Source: Phoebastria nigripes (taxonomy: Eukaryota > Chordata > Aves > Procellariiformes > Diomedeidae). Taken from it: a stretch of 64,000 nt of DNA. Below, piece after piece: positions 1 through 13,260 of this stretch. Both the position numbers and the translations under genes were made by a program. The notes under the pieces were generated by a model. The model had not been told where the DNA came from and did no database searches. It worked only from the letters and a program-made list of their open reading frames with translations. The stretch is taken from NCBI GenBank assembly GCA_035582835.1, contig JAYKAV010000944.1, forward strand, positions 469,932 to 533,931, given 5' to 3'. Within the stretch, counting starts at the first letter, position 1. Every line of letters starts with the position of its first letter.

Positions 1-3000
1 CCTTAGTGAATAAAAGCTTTTTTATTAAATTCATGCTATCGTATCTTCTTTTTTACATTTGGTAAGAATTAATATTACTCTATCNTTTAGTCATAAAAGA
101 ACAGGTCCTTATAATGAACTGTGACAGGAGAGAGGTGAAGAAGAACTTTGATAGACAGAACTGATATAATGACACAGAAGATAATATACAATCCACTATC
201 CTCTTATCTTGATCTTTTATATATGTTCAACTGCAGGAAAAATGGAGGAAAAAGCTTTTTATTAAAAGAAAAAAACACTACACAGTTTGCTTACAGAAAG
301 CTTACTTGAATCACTGCTGCATAGGAGTAGAGAATATGTGTGACCATCCAACCCTCTTTTCCTCTTAGAGGGGAAATGGTAACATTCTCTCACTGATCAC
401 TGGAGCCTAATGGAGGAATCATTTTGCTAAGATGTCCTCAAAACTGTTAATTTATCCTGCAGTTCCTTTGCTGGCTGAAGACTGAGAAGACTTTGGAGAA
501 GACATTAAATATCCAGAGCATTTTGGACATATGTTTCTCTCTTATTCCTTCTTCATCTCCTTCTGCCCAAGGGGGAAAAAAGACTTCCAGCCTGTAGCTC
601 TGTGTTATAACTGAACAAAGCTTCTGTGATCGTGCCTCATGTCTGTCCTTCGTTGTTCCCAGTAACTTCTGAATCAGCTGGCCAGCTTCAAGCAAATTTG
701 AAGGAAGGATGGCATAACTTGAGAGATCAGTGAGTGCTCACAGTGATGGAGAGGTGGGGAAATTCTTCTGCTTTAGGGGTAGTTGGCAAACTGATTGGTA
801 TGTCCTTGTGGCTGTCTCATCAGCACAAGCATGGCCTCAAATTTGCCTCAATATGCTTCTTCAGCAGTAAAAAAAGGGTCAAATGACATTTGGAGAGGAG
901 CTGTGATCAGTGAGAAAGCGGAGGGAGCAAAGTTTACAAATCTATAGAAAACCAGACTTCGCTGGTTGCATTTCTCCACNAAATATCCCGATTGAACATG
1001 TTAGTCCACACATGATACAACCGTAGTGTGGACAAGTCATGGTTTTCTCAGGGGTGAGGGTTTGCTTCATTCCAACATGTGTGAAATCAAACCATGCTTT
1101 CCACGTTAAGATTTTACTACATACAACTGTGACAATTAACTGTCATATAGAGGCATTCTTCTCTCTTTTGCCCCCTCCTTCAGCATCGATCTCCAAAATC
1201 CACATTTTCCCCTAATTATCCTACACTGCAAAAAAAATTTGTAAAAAAGTCTGTGAGGTGGAAGTAAAAATAGTTGACACCTAGCCAGTTCGACATTTTA
1301 CTTCCAAGGAAATATTTTCTGCTCAAATACTGTCTGCATTTGTTCTAGCTTAGCACAGCTTTTACATGTTAATTTTACTGTGGCTGGAAGTGTCACCCTG
1401 CATCCNAATAACTGCCTGGTTTTGAAGAGAGCGAGTTTGTATTTGCTTGTAACTTTAATCTCTCTAAAACTACCGAAAGAATGATTTTAACTTGGTAGTC
1501 TTTGTTTCTTTTGTTTAAAGATGTGTTTAATTCTTCTTAAAAAACTTTTTCGATGAGATATTATCATTAAAATGACTGTAATAAACTCAACGTCATGAAT
1601 AATTCATAATACAATTTTGAAAAAAATTGCCATGCAAAACTACAATAATTAGTTTTATGTCACAGGAAAAGCATTATTTTCATAGTTAGACAGGAAGTGA
1701 ACATTTATTTAGATACACTATTCCTGGTATACTAAATTATGTCATAAACTAGTGTTTGTAATTTAAAAAAATGACAAGTTAATTTGAAAACCATCCCTAA
1801 GATGCAACCTTGTAGTTGCCACCTACCTGATAAAATTGATTACTTTGTATATTTATGCATTTGCTGTTAAGTGGGTGGTTTTAAAATGTGATTGCGCATT
1901 TAAAATTAGACTTGAGCCCATGATGTTGCCTTTTATGAATTTTTTTGCATCTTATTCGTAATATTTTGAGTAGTAATATCTATAATTTTCTGAGGACACA
2001 ATGACGATTTTCATTAATTGCCTCCAGTCTTGTAGACAACTTTAAAGAAGTTATGGGATGGTTGGAGGGAGTCATAGNATATGCCTCAAAATATTACTTT
2101 CCTGAATCTGGGATTGGGAGCTGCCTAAATACTGTCGTACAAATACCAACCTACATCTCCGCAGAGGAGACTGTCTGGCAGTTTTGAGTCAAGCTGTCTT
2201 CTTTTCTCTTACTGACATCTTGAAAAATCTGCTCCCTTTCTCGAACACAGAGTAAGGAACTGTGCTGAGTAAGTGCCCTGAACTTCTGTCCTGCTCTAAA
2301 CCCNGCATTTTGCAGAATCCTGAATTTCTAGTTATTCACTGAATCAAACTGAATGGCTTTTTTTCAACTTAATTAATCACTGTGTACACAGCAAATAAGA
2401 AAAAAACCAATTTTATTTCTTTAACTTGCAATTGGCAAGGCTTCCNGGCTCTTGTAGGAAGAGGGGCACAGATATTTTCACATTCTTCTTTGTGCTCAGT
2501 CCTTGAGCTGCTGGATGTTGGCATGTGTTTTTCAGGAAGCTAGTAAGATGAAATGTAATGTTGCTTGCAATTCAGATACGGAGTATCTGCCACGTGATCC
2601 AATTAGTAACTCATGGAGCCCAGCTTTACATCTGTGCTCAGAAAAGTTTTGGTAAGTTACTTTGATCTTCTTGGCAGTCCGTGGGAACAAGCATTTTAAT
2701 AGAACAGCTTGAATAATAAATACAATACTTTATTTATTTATAACAAATATATTACATTTAATAAAGCTGCTGGAATACTTTTCTGCATTGGTGACCATTA
2801 AGTGGTGCAAAGTTTAGTTTGTGTTGGGTGCATAAAGCTGACTGTTGTGAGCTGTGAGACCAGGAAGGTTAGGAGGTGAGCTGGGGACCTGCAACTTTGG
2901 CAGGGCAATTGCTTGGGTGCTATCAGCTGTAGTTGTGAAGAGTTTATACTAGATACAGACAGGTACCGGGATAAAATGAAGTACTGAATAAAATCCTATT

Positions 3001-4768
3001 CACACAACAGAGCTGAGGTCCTGCCAGAGAAAAACTAATGACATAATTGCATGTATCATGATGCATACACACAGGATTACTGTAATAGATGTGGACAGTC
3101 ATAATTCTGGCATTTCCAAACTTTTGAGCACCTGATTTTGCAATTTTAACATGACTTGAATGAATTATTTGAATAGAGTAATGCTGTAAAAAAGGGCTTG
3201 TTGAAATGCAGTCAACGGCTCAGAGCAGCCGATAGAGTTTTTATTCATATCTTCTATTCATTTGGATGGCAGGCATGTCTGAATCTCACAGCGCGCTGTG
3301 AACATTGCACTCAATGTTTTTAATATGAGCAGTGGCAAGACACTCAGGCCTTGTCTTTCTGTGTTAAAATACTACCGTATGGCGCTTACTTACCTCGAAA
3401 CCTTTTAAAAGCTTTCAATTAAGTGAAGAGTTCAGCACAGCTCTGCATTCGTAGAATTATTTCCCTGCTATCCTGAATTTAAGATGCTTTTCTATTGGTA
3501 GTTGTCGAAATGAGTTAGCTGTGTTTTAATTACGCTATTAACATCTTGAGCAGTACCTGGATGTTTGGCATCAGAAGTAAGGCAGAGGTGTACTAGATAA
3601 AGATTATTGCTATGAGACTGTTGAAAATAGCACTGGTGTATCTAAATTATTCCTAAGTATTCTTCTTAGTGTGTTTTTTTGTATCTCCGTGATGATTTTG
3701 AGACTACCTCATTAGTGACTGGTACCTAGTTTAAAGACCTGGAAAAGATTTTGTTCTATCAACTAGGAAGATCCGCTATTGTTCTTTGTACCATGCAGTT
3801 TTCTCTAACATGAAGAGGCTATAAAATGTTAGCAAATAATTTTTTCCTCTGTTCCATTAAAGGCATCATCAGAATAGTCTTCACAGCAGTTTTGACACCT
3901 TTTGTAACTTCATATTCTGCGCAGAACAGTGCATACTCATTTCATGAAAGCTTATATATGCAAACTTTTGTTGTGCTAATGTAAGCTCCCTCAGGGTTCT
4001 CTGTGGCACTAGCACAAATTTTAACATTTTGACTTCTGCACTGCTGGATTTTGTGTATGTCACCTAAAAAGCAGCAAGAATTTTGTTTCTTTTTTGTTGT
4101 TATTGCTAGTTCTTTGTTCCTTCAAAGGCTTTTCAAGGCATTTTCCTCCATTTTTCTGGATGCACTGATTTCTTTCCATGATTTAAAGTCAGAAGAAGAT
4201 TTTCTCTGTTACTTTTTGAACTGACAGGTTCTTTCTGAGCTTTCAAAGGCACTGCAAGATACAGGGTTGTGTCGTTATCAACACTGTCAGATTCTTTCTG
4301 CAATAACAAAAGAGCCATCCAAAGACTCTATAGCAAGATGAGAATTTATTGTGGATGTGCAGAAACCCTGCCTAAGGTTTCTTCTCATTGCTCCTGGTGT
4401 ACCAAGTATCAACATGACAATAGCATTGTTATAAGTAGTACATAAAAGTCATATTGCCTATGCAAAGTAAACTGCCATTTCCTAGTGCAGGTACGCTAGC
4501 CCCAGGAAATGATATAGGAGTATAAAAAATATTTTCATTTTTGAATATAAAATTTCTACCATATGGCAGTAGTGGCTTGATCTAGCTTCCGCTGGGTTGC
4601 ATGTGAACCTTTTCTGGCATTTGTGTTTCAGTGGATGATGTGTTCCCTAAAGCTGGAGTCATGTGGCAGTAAAGGCTGCATTAGGGTTAGGATTCCTACA
4701 GAAGCATTGGATCAGCAAAGCAGTTAATATCAAAAAGAGCAAAAGAATAAGTGTTATGCAACACAGTT
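1..4768 (+). other. Intronic or upstream DNA of MSRA, no gene seen
   Basis: AT-rich unique-looking sequence with frequent stops in all frames. I see no exon with paired splice signals and homology, no RNA gene and no clear transposon. It holds one perfect 16-bp palindrome at 3286-3301. Assignment to MSRA intron 1 is inferred from the exon at 62271. Confidence 0.6.
3286..3301. repeat. Perfect 16-bp palindrome with GCGCGC core
   Basis: TCACAGCGCGCTGTGA is identical to its reverse complement and carries two CpGs in an otherwise CpG-poor stretch. It could bind a dimeric factor or be chance. Confidence 0.9.
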
Positions 4769-5074
4769 CATAGAATCATCAAATCATAGAATGGTTTGGG
4801 TTGGAAGGGACCATTGCAGGTCATCACCAACCCCCTGCAGTGAGCAGGGACACCTTCAACCAGATCAGGTTGCTCAGAGCCCCGTCCAACCTGACCTTGA
4901 ATGGTTCCAGGGATGGGGCATCGACCACCTCTCTGGGCAACCNGTGCCAGGGTTTCACCACCCTCAGCGTAAAACATTTCTTCCTTATATCTAGTCTGAA
5001 TCTCCCCTCTTTTAGTTTAAAACCATTCCCCCTTGTGCTGTCGCAACAGGCCCTACTAAAAAGTCTGTCCCTGT
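4769..5074 (-). mobile_element. CR1 retrotransposon, 5'-truncated 3' end
   Basis: Read on the minus strand, this copy starts in the last part of CR1 ORF2 and ends in the 3' tail. The translated strand shows NGFKLKEGRFRLD, then LPREVVDAPSLEPF and LDGALSNLIWLK, closely matching the C-terminus of the 40.3-41.6 kb copy. The tail at 4769-4792 holds imperfect ATTCTATG octamers (seen as CATAGAAT on the plus strand). Homology stops near 5074 inside the stretch encoding RLFSRACC, the usual 5' truncation. One N at 4943 falls in the frame. Open reading for about 80 codons suggests a moderately young copy. Confidence 0.93.
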
Positions 5075-5648
5075 AAGTTAAAAAAGACCCCCCACAGTTA
5101 AAAAGAATCAATAAAAATGAAAGCCTTCCCCCCAATTAAAAGGGGAAAACCACAATATTTTGAAACAACAGAGAAAGTAGTAGGTTTCTTCTATTATAAA
5201 AACTGTGAGCGTACAGCATCATAAGTGACATTGCAGATTGAGGTATGGGAGCAAAAGCCTGTGAACTTAGATAACTGCTGTAATAAAAAGGGAAATTTTC
5301 AGATAACCAGAATGTTTAGAAGATGGCAAGCCCAGTGTGACTTCATTGACTTCAGTGGTTTTAGCTTGTAAAAAGGTCTATGTCTCTTTGATAGGACATA
5401 ATAAATAATCCTGTCTTCAGTACAAGTTATGATTTAAAAAAAATTCTGAGTGTAAATTCCAGGACCAAGGATCTGATTTGACTCTTCGCTTTATCAGTTG
5501 TGAATTTTTGACAGCTTGCAGCCTTAAAGCTGAGGTTAAGTGTACCAGCAAGATACAGTGTCATATTACAAGATTTAATGTTAGTAGAATGAAGATTAAC
5601 TTGTTCCTTCTGCTAAAAATAGACTGATATTTGCAGTTCAGTTTCTTT

Positions 5649-5667
5649 TATATATATATATATATAT
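5649..5667. repeat. (TA)n microsatellite
   Basis: About nine and a half TA units in uninterrupted series. Confidence 0.95.
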
Positions 5668-7080
5668 TTTCTATTGCAAGTGCTTTTACGGTACATCTCT
5701 AGGTTACTGAGAACATCATCCTCTAAATTTGACCCAGTGTAATTATGGAGAAATACTGTATTTCATGGAGAAATATGATGTGTATTAATTTTCTGTTTCA
5801 TTGGCATGTTCTGTTTACTTTGCCTAAGTAATTACTGAGAGCAAAATGATGACATTTTAAAGATGTGAAAAATGTTATTGTTCCATATAGATGGTAAATA
5901 TTCACTCTGCTGTATTTACAAAATTATTTATATGTTGTTAATGTAAAACTTCCTTTTGGAAAAAGAAATCATCTCCTTTCATAATATTTAACATTTGTTC
6001 TCATGTGCTGTGTTGTGCATATAAATGTTTATTTTTCTGGAAAGTGTGTTAAAATTGAATCTCACTTCAACAAGTCAAGGCAAATTTTCATTTTAATTCT
6101 AATGGGAACAGGATTGGGCCAGTATATCTTAGATTCCTTTTAATATGGTGATTGACATTTTAAACCAGTTGGAGGTTTAAAAAACGACTTTGAGGACTGA
6201 AATTGAGTTAATTGCAATAGGTAAATAGATGAATGCATGATTTACTAATTTTATGAATTTTACAAAAAGAGCACCTGTAAAGTCACTATGGGGGGATCTC
6301 TTAGCATACATATTTTAAGTTCTGTCCCAGACAAGAGGCATAAATGAATATGCACTGATGTTATTTTTATAAAACTGAATAAATAACTTGGAAGTATATT
6401 CAAAGTAATGATTTAGGAAAAAACATTTGTGATATAGATTGCTATCACTTCATTGCTTTCTGCAATTTTTATTTTCACTTTTCAGTGTTTTAATGTCATC
6501 TTCTGAATAACTTTAATTAGATNTATGTTGGAGTAAAGCATTAAAATGCTATTTGCAGTTTTTTTTTTCCCAGCAGAAATCAATAAGGAACATTCTCTCA
6601 TTTGCCTTTCCATATCATTGTCTGCAACAACTATACAATTCCAAACTAGAGGAAAAAGTGCTCTTAAAGGAGATACTATAGTCAGTTTGAACAGAGAAAA
6701 TGGCATTAAAACTGTGAAAAAAGAGGCAGAACTTGGAAATATACTTTTCTGCCTAGCTGTGTAAAACTTTTGTACCACTTTATATTCCTGCATGAGTTAT
6801 TTATTTATGTGAAAAACAAGCATCAACACTGAAAATATGATTTTAGAAATGATCCATCAGTATTGGTGTAATATCCCAATGTGCTGTATGCTGCATATAT
6901 ATCTATACAAGGAGAAATGGTTGCTGTCCCAAATCAGATATACTAAGACAAGCAGAAGTATGGGAATGAAAAGAGAGAAAAAATAGGTGCATACAGGCTA
7001 TGCTCATGCTAGTAAATTAAATAGTGCTGGGGTATGGGGCTGAGAGCTGAACCTTATACTCTCACGTATTCTCTATACTC

Positions 7081-7372
7081 TTAAGGATCTTGGTCCCACC
7101 CAAATAGCATTTTTATTAGACATTCCCTGGGCACATTTTGGCAGCGCAGACAAGAACCACTGAAACAGTCTTGCACCGATTTGGATACGGCCTTCCTGGT
7201 TTGGAAGGTGAGAGAGGTTAGTGTGGATGCGGGCAGACTGGCGTCATGCCAGAGAATGGGCCGTGATGTTCTGCGGTTTGCTATGATAGTGGTACCCAGA
7301 TAGTTCCCGGGGTGAAGAGCTGATGTCAGAGCTGATGTCAGCACTACCACTCCTTAGTCCTACACGTTTACC
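7081..7372 (-). other. Unassigned GC/CpG-richer block, possible LTR or other repeat remnant
   Basis: This block has clearly more G, C and CpG than the flanks (for example AGCGCAG, ATACGGCC, GATGCGGG, CCCGGGG). A minus-strand AATAAA lies at 7112-7117 near one end, and a perfect 12-bp tandem duplication of GAGCTGATGTCA spans 7317-7340. On the minus strand 89 codons are open, but the product resembles nothing I know. The layout is compatible with an old LTR read on the minus strand; I cannot define termini or a target duplication. Confidence 0.3.
7317..7340. repeat. 12-bp perfect tandem duplication
   Basis: GAGCTGATGTCA occurs twice head to tail. Confidence 0.9.
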
Positions 7373-7946
7373 CGATCATTAAAGTGATCTGTTAATTGCT
7401 TGTCAAGTCTATGGAAAAATTGATTTTGNGAAAGAATTTGGAGAAACAAGGGAGTATTGGGATGCTCTGAGTGCAAAATTCAGCACAGAATAAAAAACAT
7501 ACACGGGGAAATAGCCAGAAAGTGTGTGGAAATTCACATTGGTGCATCAATCAAGGTAACAATATTATAGTAGCAGCTGGTTAGAGAGTTTCAGAAGGTC
7601 GTACAATTAATTTGAAAGTATTAAATACAGAAAGTTTTAACTTGGTGTCTGTAATAGGATCTAAAAGAAGACTTCAGTGACAAGTAACTATGGTGACCTC
7701 AGGTGTGTTTTGTNTGGAAGGGGAAAGTGCAATGTGGAATCTAGGAGACAATTATGGATGGAAATAACATGGCTTTGCTTTACAATTTTAGCTGTGAAGA
7801 CAGAAATGAAAGATTATCTCGCAGAAATTTGTTGGAGAAAAAGCAGCAAAACTTCCACCTGGAGTGGAGAGGAAAGTGAGGGAGAATACGAGTTGGCACT
7901 GACTTTGAAGACCTATGCCTGAAAAGAGNAAAATGATAGTTTTTTG

Positions 7947-7976
7947 TATATATATATGTATATACACATATATATA
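7947..7976. repeat. TA/TG/CA microsatellite
   Basis: Alternating TA with interspersed TG and CA steps; nearly self-complementary, as expected for such tracts. Confidence 0.85.
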
Positions 7977-9924
7977 AAAAATACCTAACTGGTGTAAATC
8001 GNGGTCTTCAGACTTAGATTTTGCCATGATGAGATGGTGGGAAGGGGCAGATGATGGGGACCTTCAACTGTTGTGACTAGTGTAGCCACATTTAATTTAA
8101 TGGAGCTACACTGATTTACATCAATTAATTCCTAGCTTAGACGCTTATTACTGTAAAACAGTTACCCGATTCCAACTGCAACCCCCCCAAACAGGTCAAT
8201 TCTTGAGCAAGCCCTGTGGAGTATGGACTTTCAAAGATACTTTTTGGTTAATGACAGTGATGAACACATAAGATCATCTCCTCTAATTTGATCTCTCTAG
8301 AGGAGCAGAGGCGATGGACATGAGGGATGCTATGGAGATCTCTTCTTATCGCCACTGCTCTGNCAAGGAAAGACCATTTAACAGTATACCTTCAAAAAAG
8401 TCCCCTATGTAGAGAGTGATGCTCATAAATTTTGTTTTTTATGATAGAGACCTTGGATGAACTAATTNGTTGTCACCAGAGATACAAAATTAAAGGTTCC
8501 TGCTGTTTTCCTTTTGATGTGAGCATCTTAGTTAATGAAACAAAAAACTAGCTCGTAATTATGATTCCTTGAGCTTTGACAAGTCCAGTTTTCATCATCG
8601 ACAGAAAACTCAGGTGCCATTGCCAGGTAATTTTCACACAGTCATCAAAATAAAGTACATTTTATATTTTATAATTCTCACAGATTACTTTAACCACCAT
8701 GAATTAATTTGGTCACTTCTATGCTCGTATTTATCTGAATTACTTCCTGANTTCACACTATTCACTCAAGTTATGGTATTGGGAAGAATAAATAGAAGAT
8801 ACTTTTCTGCTAAACTTCAGTCTATAAACTGTAGTCTGTGTTGATCAAATTCTTGGTAATATATTCTAGTTCCCAAAATAGCCCCATTGAAAAGATTACC
8901 TGAATATATACGTTCCAGGTTTTTGGTGGCATTTGTTCTGTATTAATAGTACTCCTGCACAGAAATGTTAAGAGCATTTCAAGCTCAGCTCATGATTCTG
9001 GTTTTCAGAACAGGATACAATAAAACTCCTTCGAAAGCTTTTGTTTTTCTTTTATTCATACCTATTCAGTTGTAATAGTAGCTGGACAAAGTAAATTTTT
9101 AAGTCTTCCTATTTTAAGAGGCTGNAAGTTGTTCAGCTGCCATTGAGGTTTATTTATTTGGTGCCAGCTCATAGTTAAAGTTCTGTAAAACTTCTGTTTT
9201 TGCTCTTTACTCTTCTGCTGAATCCTTTGATTCTTGTCATACCTGCATGGTTCTGCGTGAGATCCCTTTATATGTCTTAAAGCTTCTTGGATTTAAACCG
9301 AGCCCAGGAACTGCTTCTGGAGGCTGATGCGCAGTCTGGGGGAGCAGGTCCNCCCTTTATCTCTCTCTTTGAAGAGCTGAGACATGGTGATTTAACTCTT
9401 CAGTTATTTGAACTTCGCTAGCATAAACTCTCCATCTTCAAGAACTCCTGTCATGTCAGCACTGTAAGTTTGTGGTTCAGAGACTTGTGATAGATTAAGC
9501 AAACAGATAGTGTTTACATGGCTTGAAAGGTAGACAAGTCTGGACAAAAACAGTAAATTCTGGCAACCCTTTCATGTCTCACTTTCTCCATTGTCATTGA
9601 GGTTAGATTAGGTTTCCAGGGTCCTCCTCCTGCAGCTCTTGGCTTGTTATCTGAAAGATGGNGTTTCTCCTTTGTCTTGGTACAGCCACGTCTAGTCTTG
9701 GCTAGCCTCTCAGTTAAAAAAGAAACCCCTTTCTCAGCTCTATTATACTAGTGTTGCTTTGTTTTCTGAGTGTAAGAGGCTCAAGAGGCTTTTCAGCGTT
9801 TTATGGAGGGACTGATTTTTTCCAGCTCTTTTCAAAGAATTACTCTAGGTGTTTTTGTTTGAATGAAGGATCATTAAAATTTAAGGGATGAGTGCTGTCC
9901 CTGGCCTAGTGGAGACAGAGTCCT

Positions 9925-10330
9925 AGGACCACCCTGGATGGAAGAGACCTCCCGAGGTCTTTNGTTCAATGTCCAGCGCTTAGAGCAGATTGCTCAGGGC
10001 TTTGACTATTAGAGGACCAGNCAGGTCCCACTGTCTTTCTGAGCCCTGCCCCAGCATTTGACCAGGTCTATGATAAATTTATTATTCTTTCTTATTTTGA
10101 GTTGGAATTTCNCATGTTTCAACTTCTGTCTGTTGCCTCTTGTCATTTTAGTTTCCACCTGCAAGGAGAGTCTGATTTCATCATCCCTACGCCCTCCAAA
10201 TAGGGANACAGCAACAAGATTGACTCTTAGTCTTCTCCTCTTAATGTCATGCAAACCCAATTCTTTCTGCATGCCCTCATGTGTCCTGTGTTCCAGACCC
10301 CTAACCATTTTGATACTCTATATATGGCTC
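9925..10330 (-). mobile_element. Old CR1 fragment (ORF2 C-terminus to 3' region)
   Basis: On the minus strand this reads through degenerate CR1 ORF2 C-terminal sequence. A recognisable run starts MVRGLEH and continues as ELGLHDIKRRRLRVNLVA, the counterpart of [11 protein letters not shown] and [18 protein letters not shown] in the younger copies here. Several indels and stops break the frame. The 9925-9990 end resembles the CR1 3' untranslated region (GGAAGAGACCTCCCGAGGTC on the plus strand) but the octamer tail has decayed. It belongs to an older subfamily than the copies at 28 and 40 kb. Confidence 0.75.
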
Positions 10331-10338
10331 ACTCTGTC

Positions 10339-10377
10339 TNTCTANCTACCTACCTACCTATGTGCCTATCTACCTAT
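10339..10377. repeat. CTAC/CTAT tetranucleotide microsatellite
   Basis: Imperfect CTAC and CTAT units with two Ns, directly beside the old CR1. Confidence 0.8.
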
Positions 10378-11390
10378 ATTTTGGTAGCCCTGTATATANA
10401 CAATCATTATAGCAAACAGCTGATTCCCTAAAGCAGTGGGTAATATGCAACTTCTTTAAGCAGTTCTGTAATAACAACTTCACAAAGTCAAACTGTACAT
10501 GGGCTATGTAGGTGGAATCACACATTTTTTAAGTCAAAGGGTCATTCTTAATGCAGTTTGAAAGAGATTTTGTACATTTTCTAAGTGATTAATATATAAT
10601 TTCTAATTCCATGTCTAAGTGCTATTTTCTTCTTTTATAGTGCACATCTTCCTTGGTTACTGTGTTTGTCTCCATAAGCAATGCATACAAAGAGGGCGAC
10701 TGCAGTCATATGTTTTACAAATGCAAAATATCTAAAATTAATATTTGCTTTTGGAAACTGAAGTTATGGAAATACCATAAAATAAACATAGAGCAAATGA
10801 AAAGAGAAAAAAATACAAAATATATACGAATGTGTATTTTTTTAAACTGCCAGGATCTGGAATGAGCTTTCAGATGTTAAATACCATATTGTCTTCTTAT
10901 TACTTTTATTTTATTCATTTTACCTTGGTTATTAGAAGAACAAATGATGATGGAATTTAGAGGATGAGCAGTGATGATCAGGAGATTGAAAGTAATATTT
11001 GCAAGTCCTTAAAGACGAAGGTAGCAGAAAGCCAAATGGTTTCCAAAAAGGGACATTTCATGGAGTGATTTATCTGATATGGCATTGCCATTTGTTGTAT
11101 AATTTCAGTCTTGTTGCTATGGGAACCAATTTTACTGTTGCAGTGATTGTTAATCAGGATTTGTAGTTATACCGTTTTTACCACAAGGCCTTACATCCTT
11201 ATAGATTAAATCATGGTTCTCATTGACAGTGGTGTACATCAAACATTATTGCCAGAAATAAAATCTGACCAACCTTCCTGTCATTTTTCTCACCGTTACC
11301 AGAATCAGAGAGCAGAAGCTTAAGTTAACTTTTACAGGAACTCAAGGATTCTGCTTCAGTTACATTTGTCATGCTTGTACAATTCCAGGA

Positions 11391-11407
11391 AAAGAAAAAA
11401 AAAAAAA
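11391..11407. repeat. A-rich tract
   Basis: GAAAAG followed by about thirteen A residues. No retrocopy is recognisable upstream. Confidence 0.8.
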
Positions 11408-12759
11408 GCAAGCTTCTGCCTTACAGTATAATAATTTTATTTTTCATTTAAGTGGAAATGAATTGAGTACTCTGGAGATACGTTTTCTACATATTGCTTC
11501 TTTAAGCATCTCTTAAGGTAGAATTATAGCTTAAGGTCATCTAAACTTAAGAACTTTTCTCCCTGTATTATGAAGAGAGAGAGATATTTGTGTTTATGGT
11601 GGGAGGATTCAACACTCAAAGTTTAGATATCTCAGCAGTGTAAATATTCTGTATCTTTTCAGTCTTCCCTCCGGTTTTACAGCTGTCCCTGCAAAGGGGG
11701 TGTTGGCAGGAATAGGGACAAAAGGGCTGATGCTGTGTAGATTGTATTATCCTTTGCTTCACTTAAAGGAGGATACTAGGGTCAAAGAGCATGACTTCTC
11801 TGGTGCTGGTCCTGGTCTGTTCTCTGTAAGGTGAATAGAAATGGGAAGAAGAATTTCCTTCCAAATTTACTGTCTTGGTGCCCTGAAGAGCTAGGCTGAA
11901 GTATTTGTCTGGACACTAACAGCTTAAAGTAACGAAAATATGCATTTCTGCTTGATTTCTTTTATATAACTTACTGGTTTCTTTGCTACTGAAAAAATCA
12001 TTTAAGTTCTGAAAAAAGCTGTTAGTAAATTGTAAACTGATGAAATGCTGCACTCAAAATTCACAGAAAACTTGAAAAACATATGGGAATGGTGAACTTC
12101 CCATTCATCTCAACGGGTGTTTTATGCTGAAGCATGGTGATGACCAATATTGTTCAGCGTTCACCAGTGATCAGTTTAATGGAATCATTAAACAAAATGC
12201 TTGTCTCTGAGTCCAAAATTACTGACCTCTAATGGCAGAGCTCCAGTTCTTCACTCCCCTGGTCGGCTTCTTTAACTTGCACAATGAAAAGTTGTCAACA
12301 CAAAATTTGTGATAGATTGTGAGGTGAAATTATGTGGATCACATCATTTGAGTACAGACTGGGCTGGGGATTATTTTCATGTCTCCTCTATTATTTAAGT
12401 GGAGTTTTGGCAGAGTTTCTAAAGTGCTAAACCAGAATGATGCAGAATTGCTAGCACTGTTCCCAGATTTATGTTTATCTGATAGTATATTATTCTGTAT
12501 GATACAGCCAGNTAGCATTTTATGTGGTATTTCAGAAAAACCCTCAGACTGTTGGCTTTTTCCCGATGTACCAAATTCACAGCTTCTCTAATTTCAAGTC
12601 AGTCCTGTTGAGCCAGGAACGTCTATGTAACAGTTTTGTTTTCACTTCATTGTATTCCAAATACACTGAGGGATGCAGAATCAAAATATTAGCAAGGTGC
12701 TAGTCACATTTTTTTGATCCCTTTCCTGATTTTCTTTCTCCCTTCTTTCTCCTTTTTCA

Positions 12760-13260
12760 CGTTCGCTGCTGCCGATACCCAGCCCCCACTATAATTCTGA
12801 TTGGCTAAATTAATTCTGCAGCATCCTGCTGTGAATAATTATGTTCATCCAGTGTAGAGCTGGATGCCTTTCTCTTCCCCCCTCCTCCTTGCCTAAATTA
12901 TAATGTGACAATTGAAGCTCACAGCTGGCTCATCAGAGGTGGCCAGTTTGGGAATTGGCACATCTGAATGTGCCTCTCCGTTAACTCTCTGCCTTGATTG
13001 CTTAAGACAAGACATATGTAAACCCCATGATTATTACCATTTTGTGCGTTTCACAAAGATACTGCTTTAAACTGCAAAGCTGTTGTGTTTGTTGGGGGAG
13101 GGGAAATTACAGGAATTTTTCTCTTCCCCCTCCCCACAGTTCCCTCCAACAATAAATAGCTGTCAGACTTATGTCAAGAATGAAATTATAGGAGCACATG
13201 AGGCCTTGATTACATTGTTTTGGATAGATTGCTATTAGCATACTGAAATGAAGTCTAATT
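12760..13260. promoter_or_regulatory. Candidate conserved noncoding block
   Basis: Balanced composition with few simple repeats, several homeodomain-type TAAT cores, an ATTGGCT CCAAT-type box near 12803 and a GGGGAGGGG/CCCCTCCCC inverted pair. This is a texture-based inference only; a cross-species alignment would be needed to call it an enhancer. Confidence 0.25.
13094..13135. repeat. G-rich/C-rich inverted repeat
   Basis: GGGGGAGGGGAA at 13094 and TTCCCCCTCCCC at 13124 pair with one bulge across an AT-rich loop of about 18 bases. Confidence 0.75.

Larger units (their letters stand above)
5075..9919. other. Intronic DNA of MSRA, no gene seen
   Basis: The first 80 bases after the CR1 are A-rich with C-runs and are unassigned. 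The rest is AT-rich with two microsatellites and one GC/CpG-richer block at 7081-7372, described separately. No supported exon. Confidence 0.55.
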
